Source: Paramecium tetraurelia (taxonomy: Eukaryota > Ciliophora > Oligohymenophorea > Peniculida > Parameciidae). Taken from it: a stretch of DNA of 64,000 nt. The notes under the pieces were generated by a model. It was not told the DNA's origin. It saw nothing but the letters and a program-made list of their open reading frames with translations, and ran no database searches. Where the stretch lies: assembly GCF_000165425.1 (NCBI RefSeq), contig NW_001799610.1, positions 197,146-261,145 of the forward strand. The letters run 5' to 3'. Shown piece by piece: positions 1-12,228 of this stretch (positions are counted from its first letter, which is position 1; each line of letters begins with the position of its first letter). The translations under genes were made by a program, and so were the position numbers.

Positions 1-1511
1 TAAAAATTCATGCAATTACATACCTAATACTAGTGACAACATCCCTATGACTCTCAATATTGAAGAATTCTTATTTTTTCTTGACATCGAAGAAGTGAAT
101 AGTCTTGTTACTGCCAATAGCTAAAAACTATCCTGATGGATCATATGAAATTGCACCTAAATTTCAATTTAATAATCAAACCTATCTTTTGATCTTGATG
201 AATCTTTTAGAATTAGCCTGGTTTTCTTAAATCCCATTCATTAACTTCAGTGCTACTACTCGAGGCTAAATTAGCTCCACTCTCAGAGAATGATAGATTT
301 GTGACAGCTCCCTAAAATGTTACTACTAAATATTACATTTTGTCCTTCAAATTGGGCTAACTATTGGCTTTTTACTATATTCCAAACCTTAATTTAGGAA
401 TCCGCTTATCCAATAGCCAATAACAAACCATCAGGATGAACAGTTACACAAGTGAATTGACATTACCCCTCAAAATCAGTTACTCTACTCAATTGTTATC
501 CACTTTTCAAATTATAATATGCCAATAATCCATTGTTGGTAACTATAATAGCAATATATCCAATTGGATGGATTGCAACTCCAGTAATACTTGAACCAAT
601 GTTAATTGTCTGAGCAACTTAACCTTCCTGAGTCTGAGAGTTGAATTAGTAAATTTTGAGGTTTCCATCTAATGAAGCTGAAACAAATCTTATATGCTCA
701 TCATAAGTAAAGAAATTCACTGAAGTAATATTTTAAGTGTGTTCTGAAACTTAATAAACCAATTTTTCTTGAGAATACAACTAGACCTATCCTGCCAATC
801 CACCTACTACTACATAATTTCCTTATGTATCCAATGTAGTGCCTCCTTAAGTTTATTAGTACTATTGTTTTACATCATAAGTTGAGAGAATCTAGATAAT
901 ATGGATCTTATACTTCAGGGCCTGGGAATTAATCGAAATATGACTGCTACTTTCTTTGAACCTTTCTTTAATTGGTTAATTTAAGCGCATTTTCTTCAAT
1001 TTCAGCAACATAATTGGATGATAACTTCTCAGGAGCATTATTTGCTTCTACTTCAATTTTATGATTTAATTTGTGCTATAATTATGCCAATTCTATTCTA
1101 GCTTGATCTCTTTCTTTAATTAATTTAGCAATCACACGACAAGCAGCATCATGCTAATACAAAGCATGAGTCAATTCATGTCTAACTTATTCTAAATGCT
1201 ATTTTAATTAAAATTATTCCAATAATAATGCATCCCATTCATTTTATAACAATGACAATAAGGATGGTATAGATGTAGCTGTTACTGGTCTTGGTTTCTA
1301 CACTCTTGACACTTTCACCTATAATCGTCATAGATTTCTATACTTCGATCAGATCCTCTATATTCAATGGTCTTCCTGTTATTGGACATGTGCCTGTACT
1401 CTCTATGTGTTTTTCAATTAATCTCTTTTCGTATATGTGTCCACTCACTTTGGATATTACCGGAGTCTCTATTAACTCTCCAGATAGAGCACAAGTTTAC
1501 CAGGATTACAT
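1..1511 (-). CDS. PRPF19: Pre-mRNA-processing factor 19 (U-box/WD40 E3 ligase), 3' end missing
   Basis: Spliceosomal ubiquitin ligase of the Prp19 (NineTeen) complex, nuclear. The start at 1511 gives an N-terminal U-box with CALSGE, a GHIYEKR core and CPITG. It is followed by the family's conserved helix (KPRPVTATSIPSLL, then NEWDALLLEQF) and the tetramerisation coiled coil (ALYQHDAACRVIAKL). The C-terminal two thirds is a WD40 propeller. A 25-nt intron (1319-1343) lies right after the U-box. The last bases of the window on this strand (GTATGT... to base 1) look like the start of another intron after a DVVTSIR motif, so roughly one final WD blade lies outside. Family members are about 500 aa, which fits. 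Identification is secure; I did not resolve every intron. Confidence 0.93.
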
Positions 1512-1548
1512 ATTATGATATTTATTTATTTGAATATTTAATTAAATT

Positions 1549-2108
1549 ATGTTCAAGAAACTAGAGGATCTTTCCAAACCAACATTGCTATCCAAAACTG
1601 GAGTGAAGGAATTAAAGCAATCATTAACTGATCAATACCCTTTTTTCAAGGAAGTCGAGGATGAGATTTTTCCTAAAAAAGCCAATATCCAATCATTTAA
1701 GCTGAGGAGCGAATACAAAGTTGAAATAGTCTAAGTTGATAAAGATTATGCTTGCTTCACTAAAGAAAATCTAGTCATTCCACATTTGAGATTAGTCCAC
1801 AAATTTCCAGATCTCTTAATCAAATAATAAGTTGATGCAGGAGCAATTAAGCATATTTTAAGCGGTTCCGATGTTTTAGCTCCAGGATTGATGTCTTAAG
1901 GAGGGCAACTAAATCAAGTATGATACCACTTTAAACTTAGGCATAAAAAGGATAGGTCATAGCCATATATGGAGAAGGCAAAGAGAATGCTATTGGAATA
2001 GGCATTATGAATGCAAGTTCTGATCAAATTAAAGCAGATCCAAAAGGCCATGCAATTCAATTGCTACATAATTTAGGCGATGCCTTGTGGTAATTAAGTT
2101 TCAAATGA
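1549..2108 (+). CDS. MCTS1: MCTS1-like translation re-initiation factor (PUA domain)
   Basis: Cytosolic partner of DENR in 40S recycling and re-initiation. One 23-nt intron (1918-1940) joins two exons into 178 aa, close to the 181 aa of animal MCTS1. The N-terminal MFKKLEDL and KKANIQSFKLRSE segments, then the PUA hallmark VDAGAIKHILSG with VLAPGLMS, align with human GAIKFVLSG and IMCPGLTS. The second exon carries VIAIYGEGKENAIGIG and ends NLGDALWQLSF, matching the family C terminus. It starts only 37 bp from the divergent PRPF19 start, so the two probably share a short bidirectional promoter. Confidence 0.93.
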
Positions 2109-2150
2109 GCTAATTATTTGTCTATCTATATATATTGTACATATAATATA

Positions 2151-2533
2151 TCATTATTATTTTGTAATTTCAGTCTTAAGGTTATCAAAGGAATCGACTG
2201 GGACATATTGAGCAAGTGTATAGTACTTACCCTTTCCATCATCTTCCTCCTTCTTCTTTCTTTGTAATCTTACTCTTATTCTTCTTGGCAAATTACGAAT
2301 TCCTCTTGCCCAAACTGCTTCATTTAATTGTGGATCAATTCTGACATCCTCAGTTAACATGTTCTTTTAGGCTAGATAGTGCATGATTTAATACCAAATC
2401 TGACAATGTGACTGACTGCTCTAGGTGCCTTTCTTTTAAATGTTTCTTTGTGAACTGCCTTATGGAGATTGATGGTGTAATCTCTGCTTACTTCGCCCAA
2501 TGGATTAGGCTTTCCTTTTTCCTTCTTTCCCAT
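2151..2533 (-). CDS. RPL31: 60S ribosomal protein L31 (eL31)
   Basis: Large-subunit ribosomal protein at the peptide-exit rim. 119 aa after removal of a 23-nt intron (2372-2394). Signature stretches are [46 protein letters not shown] and [10 protein letters not shown], ending in a [13 protein letters not shown] block as in human RPL31. Two TAA codons precede the TGA stop and are read as glutamine. The gene converges tail to tail with MCTS1, 42 bp away. Confidence 0.95.
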
Positions 2534-2574
2534 AAATTAAAAATCTTTAAAAATATTTTTTAAAAGTAATTCGA

Positions 2575-3214
2575 TCACACTGCAAACTTATGCTTGGTTC
2601 CGTTTGCTTTAAAATGTCCTATTCGAGTGTTAAAGAAACTGCGCATGGCCATAGTGCTCTCCATCCACATCGATTGTGAAGCTCTGTTATGAGTAACCAT
2701 CAATTGATCGGATTATGATTTATTGTAGCGTTCATCACTCTCATTATTATTAACCTTAAGTATTTTTAGACAAATTTATTTTTACTTTTTTCAAGATAGA
2801 CTGTAAATACATATTCTTTCTTTTCAATTGCAAAATAGTATTTAATTGAGCACTTGAGTAAGCTTTTTGAGGGATTGTAGGTTATTGTGGGAGAGCAGTC
2901 AATCTTAATTTTAATTTAGACACTGTTAAGAGCTGAGGAGGAGGGAGAGGCTGTTTGAATTACTTTTTAACATACAACTTGCCTAGAGAATTCGAGCTAA
3001 GGCTTCCTTATTCGCAGTGGACTGAATTGATTGGAGTTCGAGTTTTCGGTGTCTTATTTATTTTCTTAGGAGATGGTTTTCTTTCAGATGAGAGTGTTTT
3101 CGTTTAGCAAGGTTCCTCTGCTATGACCGAATTATTCTTGGGTTTCAAAATTCCTTGAGATTCAAATGATGTGTCAATATCCCAACCCTTTATTGTTTCT
3201 AACTTTTATTACAT
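2575..3214 (-). CDS. Uncharacterised basic protein
   Basis: 202 aa, two exons with a 31-nt intron (2755-2785) that ends CTTAAG rather than the commoner TAG. No family recognised. The N-terminal half is polar and rich in Ser, Thr, Lys and Pro (SSERKPSPKKINKTPKTR), like a disordered phosphoprotein. The C-terminal half is more hydrophobic and ends MAMRSFFNTRIGHFKANG. The stop lies 41 bp from the start of the RPL31 gene on the same strand. Exon lengths sum exactly in frame, which supports the model; the function is unknown. Confidence 0.7.
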
Positions 3215-3297
3215 ATAATATTTTTTATATCAAAAATAATACAATAAACATTCATTATAATAGATCCAAATTCTAAATTTTAGAAAGTAATTAATTC

Positions 3298-3810
3298 TCA
3301 ATGTTTTGGATACTTCAGTGTAGACAATATTTCTGGATCATGCGTGGCCAAAAACAGCTTCTTTATATATTTCAACACAATCTCCATATTCCCGATCTTT
3401 TTCGACTTCAGCAAATCATCAATTATTTGGAAACTGCAAAAATATTCAGAGCAGATCTTCTTGGCTTCTGAATTTTGCAATAAAGTCTTGAAATCCTTAC
3501 GCGTATAGTTTTTCCTCGAATTCCCTTTTTAAATGAACTTTTTTATTGCCAAATTATACTACAATTCTTTTTGATGATTTTTTTCTAAAAATAAATACTA
3601 TTATCTACTTAAATAATTCTTCAACAACACCCCTATATTTTTGGGAATGTTTTTTGTTTCGTTTTAAATTTTAGCCTCCCCATCGACTATTACCTCACCA
3701 TCTGAAACCCTAGTCTCAATATTAAATTCCTATTTTAGAAGGAAATCAAAACAAGGGGCACTTGAGTCATAATACCAAGAATCTTAACTCATTAATTTAA
3801 ATATAATCAT
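3298..3810 (-). CDS. Uncharacterised protein
   Basis: Single-exon frame of 170 aa; an in-frame ATG at 3792 (MSQDSWYYDSS) would give 164 aa and may be the true start. The sequence is mixed helical with GVLLKNYLSRQQ, a basic middle (QKGNSRKNYTRKDF) and a helical C terminus (KIGNMEIVLKYIKKLFLATHDPEI). No membrane segment or signal peptide. No family recognised. The stop is 83 bp upstream of the next gene on the same strand. Confidence 0.65.
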
Positions 3811-4684
3811 ATGTTTTTATAAAGATTGAAATTTCTTAAATTTAAATTCTACATCCTGTGCATCAGTTTTTGATAATCCGGATCATTTAATTAATGATAT
3901 ATATATTTAATTTTAAATATTGTTTATGTTTATTTATTAAGCGTCATCTTAATACATCTATCAATTATAATAATTTAATCAACTCTACAAAATTTATAAA
4001 ACAAACATGAACCTTCAAAAGCACTGATTTCCCAACTACGAAGAACAATTTGCTTGAATTGTAGGAGAAAATTCAAAAAAAATAATAATACTTATATATT
4101 TAAATAGTATTCCTTTTTCACTTTGATATTCAATTATTATTTACAGGAAAGCTATTATTAATAACATACTTGTCTCAAATATCACATATATGATATAAAA
4201 TTCTTAATAAGTGCATATTACTTTCAAGTAAAACTGAATCTCAAGGAAGGAAATCATAGGTCCAAAAAACAGCAAAATTTAATGGCATTTGTTGTAGCTT
4301 GAGAAATTTGATTTATTTTTAGCTGAAATATAATTAAGGGTTTGAAGAAGTCTATGATGATTTAGTTTTACAACTTGAGCGTGTTCTAAATTAAAAATTT
4401 ACTACTAGTATTAGTAATATAAGGATAATTTAAGTCATCGAACCTCAACAACTACTTTGGTGATTTCATTGGCTATAAGTCTTCGATTATTGTATTGCAA
4501 ATATATATATTGAATGATTACTTTAAATAGAATAATTTAATAAATTTAACTTTGATAGTTGTAACCCTATTTTTATTTTCGATTCACTCTAATGTTTCAA
4601 ATATATAAAACTAAGGCATTAATAATAATAAGATATTGGTAAATGCAAGATACAAAATAAAATAATAATAATTATGTAATAGTT
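3811..4684. other. Gene-poor AT-rich interval
   Basis: No complete gene found. On the + strand about 4210-4450 a frame reads like protein (GFEEVYDDLVLQLERVLNQK) but has no start codon after the preceding TGA and stops soon after, so it may be a relic of an old gene. The rest is AT-rich with frequent TGA in all frames. Confidence 0.4.
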
Positions 4685-7600
4685 TCAACTAGATTATAAT
4701 TACTATGGCTGATTATTTCTAAAAGCATCTATAATAATCTAACTCAAAGTCTAATTGTTATTTTCAATAGGATTTATTTAGTTGTTCATATAAGATAGTA
4801 TGGTTAATGAATCATCTATCCCTTTTTTCCAAAAAATATCTTAGCTAAACTCTTCCTATTACCTAGATAAATTAGCTATCATATCAACAAATTTTTAAAA
4901 TTTGGATTATTATCTTTGTTGTTGTTGTTGTGGTTTTATCTCTGAACTTAATTCTAGAGCAGCCAATTAAATTTATTGTTCAATACTCAATGAACCTATA
5001 GTGGATCTTTTTAAAATATTTGTTATTTTTATAATTCGATTTTTAAAAGTAATCTCAAGAGTTTTCTTCATTCCTATTCCTAATGCCTAGTTTATACAAT
5101 CAAAAACTGTAGAAGGCAGAGATAAATATTTCATAACACTAGGAATATATTTTATCGTTTCTTTAAGATAATATATGAATTATTCAAATCTGTTCTATTT
5201 ATAAGCACTCTCTTTAATTTCATAGAATCCTGTTGAGATTTGCTGCATTGAATTCAAATAATTATATAAATGCCAAACTAATGATCTAAAATATAAGAGT
5301 TTATGAGAATTTTCTGGTAAATTCAAAATTTCAATCCCCCTCTCTATCTTGAAGGTGTCTGATAATTTTATTTTTTCAAAAACTCCCTATAAATACTAAG
5401 TTTTTTGTTTAAGTAATGATAGTTCCCTCTGAACTTAGCATGTATCTTAATTACTCGTTATTGGTTATATTATTGATTATCCTTTTGAATCTTTGAATAT
5501 CTACATTTCTAATTCATCAACTGATGGTAATTGTGGTTGCTATTCATTAAGAATTTATTATTTTTGCATAATTTAGGATCTAAGAGAACCCATTTATTCC
5601 TCTATTCTTAATAATAAAGAAACTTTTTCATTTAAAGCAGAAATATTGGCAGGACTAAGATTCCAACAATTTTTTGAATTATTGCCTTGACTTTCCATTA
5701 ATTATTTTGCCTAAAGTAAGTAATTTCTAGCTTATTAATACATTCGCTCTTCAAAATATATATTTCCTATATTAACTAAAATGACTGGATTCTAGCAATA
5801 TTAATTAGCCTTTAGAAATGATTATAAGGAATCTTGTCTCAAGCCTTAATAAAATTACAAAGTTCCTTAAAATTTATTCTTATATTACCTATATTATTTA
5901 AAACAGCTCCATTAGTTGGATTTAATAAAATAATCTGATTAAAGTCTTTTAGAGCTTCTTTTTTCTAACCTAAATGATTATAAACCAGGCCTACATTTTG
6001 AAAATTCAGTTACCTCTATTATTAAGTGCATCTTAATAATTAGGATCAATTTAAATAGCTTAATTTAGATCCTTAAGGGCTAATTCAAAATTTCCTAAAT
6101 TAACAAATAACGTTCCTAAAATAGAAAAACTAAAACCTCTATTATAATATGAATTTGAACAGTTTGGATCGAGTTCTATGGCCTTATTTAAATCATCAAA
6201 TGCCTATTATTTTAATCCCAAACTAGTAGCAAGGGAAGCTACTTTTAAAATTTAGTCAATACCTCTATTTGCATATGCCTTTTAAAATTTAGGATTAAGT
6301 TAGATAGCTTTACAATAATAGAAAAATGCTTAATTAATATTACCAAGCATTGTTAATATAACTCCTAAAACAAATTTTAATAACAACCTAATTGATAATA
6401 GGCATCCGAATGATTTGGATTTATCTCAACATGTTTTTCTAAATCCTTCATGGCTTAATCTTTCTATCCAATCTTTAAATAGGATTGGGCTTGTAAGATA
6501 CTATTAAATGAAACCTCTATTGTAGTATGAAAATTAAGAATTAGAATTGATATTAATAGCCTTATTAAGATCTTTTATAGCTTCCTCAAACCTTTCCAAT
6601 CTGAAGTAAAGCTCGCCTCATACATTTTTCATACATATTACTTCTTTGATTTAAGTACTATTCATCTTTAGGGCAAAATGTTATAGCGCGATTATAAGCA
6701 TGAAGAGCCATATCTAACTTACCAATCTTTTAATAACAGTTTCCTAAAATAATTATAATAATCACCCTCAATATAGTAAATTTCAGCATTATTTTTTTCA
6801 TGATTTTAAGCCTTTCTGATTTCTTTAAGTGCATCTTCAATTTAGTTTTAGTCTATAAGAATTTTAGCTAAATATTATAATTCAACTACAAACCTCTTTT
6901 TATATAAGGTTGGATAAAATATGGGTTTATATTTGTTACTACAGCATAATCTGCAAGGGCTTCATTCACTTTATTCTAAAGAAGAAAAATCTTGGCTATT
7001 TAATTGATACATTATAATACCTCTATTTAAATAAGCTTAAGAATCATTAGGATTTACCTCAATAGCTTTATTAATTTAATAAAGCTCTTCATCTTATTAT
7101 TTTGAAATTGCTTTAATATTACGTATAAAAGGTACATCTTTATGAAGCAAAATGATTATTAACTGAATTTACTACTTGAGTCGCCTTTAGAAAACAAGTA
7201 AATGCTTCTAAACTAAGTCCTAGCTCCCAAAGAATTGTTCCTTTGATACACTGCTTAACAAAATATACCTTTACGGCTATAGGCTATTTCAAAATTTGGA
7301 TTGAGTGAAATTGCTTAATTAATATCGTCTAAAGCTGAATATAAACATTTATTTTTCCACTAAATTGTTGCTTAATAATCAAGCATGCTCTTACATCTAA
7401 GATAATATGCGTTTGCTGATTTTGAATCAATTTTTAATACTATATTACAATCCTAAAGGGCCATTTCATTGTTTTCCAACTCAGACAATATTTCGCCTAA
7501 AATTATTAAAAACAAGTTCTACCTCTTAAAAGATAAGCATTAACATTGTTCTATTACAATCTCAAACTTTTATTGATCTCTTAAAGTGCTTCTTGAAGAT

Positions 7601-7715
7601 AATTTTTAGATTGAAAATCCTTAATATAATCGTTTTTATATTTTACTTATGCCTATTAAAAATATAATTCAGCTAGTTCTAATTCAGCTTATGTAATTTA
7701 AGTTTAGGCTTGCAT
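4685..7715 (-). CDS. Large tetratricopeptide-repeat (TPR) protein
   Basis: The start at 7715 gives a helical leader (MQAQTQITQAELELAELYFQQ). Many TPR units follow (for example AIELDPNCSNS and LDDINQAISLNPNFEIAYSRKG patterns with regularly spaced Gly, Ala, Tyr and Pro) over about 5900-7600. The C-terminal third (4685-5800) is non-TPR, helical and glutamine-rich, and ends RNNQPQQLQSS before TGA. Several short introns interrupt the frame; I did not place each one, so a split into two genes near 5700 is not excluded. TPR arrays are protein-interaction scaffolds; ciliates have large families of such proteins, and nothing here points to a specific partner. Confidence 0.7.
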
Positions 7716-8372
7716 TTATTATAATAAATTTATTATTGTAAAATAAACTATTTTAATATTTTTCGAAATTAATAGATTTTCTTAAGAATTATCTTAAACT
7801 CCTTCATATTTTGATAATTTTATTATAATGATCAGTTTGGCTTGAAGATAAAACTTGGATTCCTTATTTTTGATAAATATATTTAATACTTCATAGCTTA
7901 TAGTAACACAATATTAAAATATCGCCCTCATTTAAGTATTAAAAAATTACAAAAAATTTTGATAGATCTTCTAATTTAATCTAAATTTATAAATTGTGTT
8001 TACTAATCAAAATGTGTTGAATTAGGAAATTGAGAAACTTCCTTTTGATTTCATATAATTTTAGAGGATGAACAGAGAGTTATTATAAGTATAATTAAAT
8101 TAAATAGGCTATAGAGCAAGTCTTTACTTATTTATAATATAAACACTATTTCTTATAAAAATATCTCTATTGAAGAGAGGAAATTAGGAAAAGTTTATCC
8201 CTTTTGCCAAATTTTGTTAATTATTTATTGGAAAATCTAAAACCATAATCTCCCAATATAATTACAGTGTTATATACATTGATGGGTTCATAGAAACCAT
8301 GAATAGAAATCTGAGTTTCACAATGAAAGTGTTTAATGAGATTGATTTGTGAATAATAAAAGATATTAATTT
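7716..8372. other. AT-rich intergenic interval
   Basis: Divergent upstream region of the TPR gene and the next + strand gene, about 650 bp, longer than most gaps here. Short frames exist but none has supporting composition. Nothing else recognised. Confidence 0.4.
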
Positions 8373-9148
8373 ATGGTATACAAAATCAGAAATAAGTCAT
8401 TTTTCTGGACAAGAGCTGGCTGGAAGAATAACTGGCATCCTAAAAATTTCAATGCTCCACGACCATCAAGTTCAGAATTCACAATTGGTATTAGATGTCG
8501 TTACGATCATAATTCATTCTTGAGAGGTTAGAAATTTAATGTCTATTGAATAGCTTATCATTCATACAGAAAGATATCAAGACATTGCAAGTAATATTTC
8601 TTTGGCAACAAAGAGTTGGAAGAATTATTTTAGATGGGTTTGAGAACATTTTTCATAGTACCTCACATTGCTGAATGTCAAGTCACTTAAATCAAACATG
8701 GTGGTGAAAGAAGAATGGTCGATTAAATTGATAGAGACTTTGAATTAGTATCCTACAATTCGCATCCTTATTAATTGTTCACCTACACAATTTGGAATTA
8801 ATATTTGGCAAATCAGTAAGAAGCTTATGAATAAAGAAAGAATGGTGGTTAAGCTATTGAAGATCAAGTTATTGATCACATCAGGTATGAAAATGAATTT
8901 AAATTCAAGTGAATTGGTGAAGGATGAGAAAGCTAAGTTGGGTGCAGGCAAATAATTGAGCATTGAAAGAACTGCAGAAATTGTTATGAATGTTATGAGA
9001 TAATTAAGAGCTGCCTAATAAAGACCAAATCTTAACAATAGGTAATTAACATCATTAATGTATAAGACGTGCAGATGGTGAATTTGATGATTTCTTAGAA
9101 TAGAGAAGACCATTTACAGCTCCAAACAATTAATCAGCTACTCATTGA
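8373..9148 (+). CDS. Uncharacterised protein, four exons
   Basis: 232 aa after removing introns at 8527-8553, 8885-8909 and 9042-9066 (27, 25 and 25 nt). The N terminus is aromatic and basic (FFWTRAGWKNNWHPKNFNAP). The middle contains MGLRTFFIVPHIAECQVTQ and RDFELVSYNSHPYQLFTYTIW, and the C terminus is helical (LSIERTAEIVMNVMRQLRAAQQ) and ends in a polar tail. Length and basic aromatic start would suit a mitochondrial or membrane-complex subunit, but that is a guess. No family recognised. Confidence 0.65.
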
Positions 9149-9355
9149 GCTGCAATATATATTCAAATAAATATAATACCCATTTAATTTAAGAATTGTT
9201 GTCTATGAGTCCATAATGGATTTTGTTTATTTACTAAAATTTTTTAACAAATGCTAAACTTAGTTTTAGTTTCAACGATTGTTTTAATGATTTATTTTTC
9301 ATCCTTATAACTCTTGATTTAGATTGTATTGTATATATTAAATAAATATAGATAT

Positions 9356-11213
9356 TCAATTTATATATTCTGATAATCCAATTTCAGCTGCCTCCTATAA
9401 AGCTTTACTTAACATATCCTGAACAAAAGTTTAATCAGATTTTAATGAGAGTGACTTATGATAATGATGAATTGCTTTGCTTAAACTGTTTGGCAATTCA
9501 CTTAAGTGATAGGAGAAGGCCAAAGCAAAAAATATTTATGGAGAAACTGAATTCAACTATCGATACAAATTATCTTTACTTGTAGGCACTTTTCAAATAT
9601 CTGAATTGCATTTTTGTAATCTTTTTACTTTCTAAAAGTATGTCCAAGATTCTATAATGCAGATTCCCTGATTTTATGATTTGAATTTTAACAAAAGACT
9701 AATGCATTTAAGAAATACTATCATATTACATTTTATCACTTACATCTTTAGCTTCATTATACTTCCTTTATTTATAGGCTATAACTCCCAATTCATTCTA
9801 AATCATAGGGTCTGTTGGATTAATATCTTTGGCTTGCTATAATGATAAAATAGCAGTTTGTAAATTGTTTGTTCTCAAGTATTCCATGCCAATATAGACA
9901 TGAGCCTAATAGCAACCTGGAAATTATCTTGTTATTGATCTATATATCGACATGGCTTAATCAGACTCATCCTATATAGCATAAGAGTGGGCTAATCCAA
10001 TCCAACTGTAGATTAAATGTGAATCTAATTAAATGGATTTCTAGAATTGTTTTCTTGCTACTTCGTACTTCTTTGTTGAAAAATAATACACTCCAACCAC
10101 AAACCAACTGAGGGCATTTTGAGCGTAATTCTCAATTAAATTGTGAGCACAATAATAGAGTTCGGCAATCTATTCTAATTCCAATAAGCACGAAACGTAA
10201 GTTGGAATCACTTCGAAATACAAGGGATCCAATTTGATTGCCTTCAATGACCAATCATAGGCAGATGCAATGTCATAATTATAATATGCCTTCTTTGCCT
10301 TGACATTCAGTATATCAATATTATTCTTCCTTTCCAGAGCTACATAAATTAAATCATTTTGAATTGGAATCTCCTCTTTACGTATATATGGACTACGTAC
10401 AGGAGAGGGCTTCAGCTATTAAGTTTCGGCCTTATCTATAATTTACAACTATTGAGCTATTTTCCTCTTTTCTTCCTACAATTGATCAGCTAATTTTGAA
10501 TTCGCAATCTCATAATTTATAGTTTTGCTTATGTAATAATCCTTCAACCAGGCTTCCTCTGCATTTAATTAGATTAGCTAAACCAAGTTCTCCTTTTCAT
10601 CTGAAGAAATCAGATACGAATCAACTAATTACTAAAACACTCTAACATTCGTTGGAGTTTTCTATAAGCATTCAAAATAGTTAGAAACTGCTGATGATTT
10701 GTTCTCTAAGGCTTCATAACATTATCCTCTTACCCAATCACTCTAAGAACTACTCTCCTCTTGAAGCATTTCAATCCCCATTTCATATTGCCGATTTGAA
10801 TACAAAGCTCTAGCTCCCAATACTGCAAAATCTCCCTATGTCAATTTATGCTTTAAAAACAGATTATACACTCCTGAATATTCCTAATTTCCAAAATGAC
10901 ACTAATGTTATATTTATCAATCATGTACCATTCCAAGCAAAAATACGAAGTATGGCTATGCAACTGAATCTTAATTCAAACATAACAATTTTTCTGCAAA
11001 AAATATTGCTTATTTGTAATATCCTTGCAAATAACTGTTCATTGTCTGCTGATATATATTCAATAATGAATCATTATTCAATAAAGCTGTTGCAAATTAG
11101 GAGTTACATTAAGGATTGAAATACGGCAATTGAACTTCATAATACAAATTTAAAAATTTTCCTTATTCGCTTTTTTGTCTTGTAAATTTTGTCACTTTTT
11201 TTTGAATTGACAT
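9356..11213 (-). CDS. CDC16: Anaphase-promoting complex subunit 6 / CDC16 (TPR)
   Basis: Subunit of the APC/C ubiquitin ligase that drives mitotic exit. The diagnostic run is WIGLAHSYAIQDESDQAMS followed by YIGMEYLRTNNLQTA and INPTDPMIQNELGVIAYKQ, which closely matches the family (WIGFAHAF..., YIGMEYLRTHNL..., NELGVVAY). TPR units continue on both sides. The start MSIQKKVTKFTRQKSEQ is followed by a 27-nt intron (10902-10928); frame bookkeeping implies at least two more short introns. It ends ALQEAAEIGLSEYIN. The size (about 590-600 aa) fits CDC16. Confidence 0.88.
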
Positions 11214-11477
11214 TTTGCTCTTATATTTTAAATTCAAATTTTATTTAATATTGCACTTTTCTTAATCATTCTCAATATAGATGAATTCCTTAACATATAA
11301 CAATCAATTGCTTCAGCTAGCAAAAATCTTTTAGTTTTGATATTAATTCTATTTTCCATTTGAATTCACTTTATTCTAGTTGTTTATTTAAGAAATTAAT
11401 TGTTTATATAATATGCCAAAAAAGAACTTATTAGGATGTGAAGTCGTGTAAAACTATGCAAACATACTATTACCAAA

Positions 11478-11801
11478 ATGTTGAACTCTAAACCAAATTT
11501 GAATATTTATAATCCTCAATCCTCCAAAAAGTCTAGAATTTTTTATAAAATTTAGATAGCAAATCAATAGCTTGAAAATACAGATGATGTAAATCAATTA
11601 ATAATGAAAATGCATAATTTAGAATGCATATTAAAGGTCTTATAACAAATCCTAAGATAAGAAGAAAATTTAGAAGAGCTTTAAGATAATAAAAAATTAT
11701 AGATAGAATAGAATATTTAAGGATTGTATATTGGAATTCTTGGATAAAAACAAGGAATAGAAGAAACAATTCTTTAAACTTTGGTTACATCTAATAATTG
11801 A
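11478..11801 (+). CDS. Small coiled-coil protein
   Basis: 107 aa, single exon. After a polar start (MLNSKPNLNIYNPQSSKKSR) it is almost entirely heptad-like: ANQQLENTDDVNQL, KMHNLECILKVLQQILRQ, EENLEELQDNKKLQIEQ, ending KQGIEETILQTLV. Probably a cytoskeletal or adaptor component. It lies between CDC16 and the 5S rRNA gene, divergent from CDC16. No family recognised. Confidence 0.6.
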
Positions 11802-11888
11802 ATAAAAATAAATTGTTAATTTATAAATATTTTATTCTTTTATAAAGAGAAACCTTGGGTTTAAAAGGAAAGGCATATAGTAAATATC

Positions 11889-12008
11889 GTTGTCGGCCAT
11901 ACTAAGCCTAAAGCACCGGATCCCATTCGAACTCCGAAGTTAAGCGGCTTAAGGCGAGGTTAGTACTAAGGTGGGGGACCGCTTGGGAAGTCCTCGTGTT
12001 GACAACCC
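11889..12008 (+). rRNA. 5S ribosomal RNA
   Basis: About 120 nt. The ends GTTGTC (11889-11894) and GACAAC (12001-12006) pair to form helix I. The interior holds the conserved CCGGATCCCATTCGAACTCC loop and the GAAGTTAAGC element, then GGTGGGGGACCGCTTGGGAA before the closing strand. These include the internal RNA polymerase III control region. Only one copy is present, embedded between protein-coding genes rather than in a tandem 5S array. Confidence 0.96.
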
Positions 12009-12014
12009 TTTTTT
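12009..12014 (+). terminator. Pol III T-run terminator of 5S rRNA
   Basis: Six T residues immediately follow the 5S RNA 3' end, with further T-runs at 12018-12036. This is the standard RNA polymerase III termination signal. Confidence 0.85.
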
Positions 12015-12228
12015 ATATTTTTTAAAAATTTTTTTTATTTATTAATAAATAATGAGTAAAATTAGAGAAAATAATTAGCCACATCAATTTAAATGACAGA
12101 TAATATCTCTTAAGAATTATGACATTTTGATTAAAAATACGTATTTTCCTAGGTTATTTAACAGAGCAATAGTTCATTTTAATCTATAAATAATATTATA
12201 CTAAAAATAATTATAACAGGTCTAGCAT

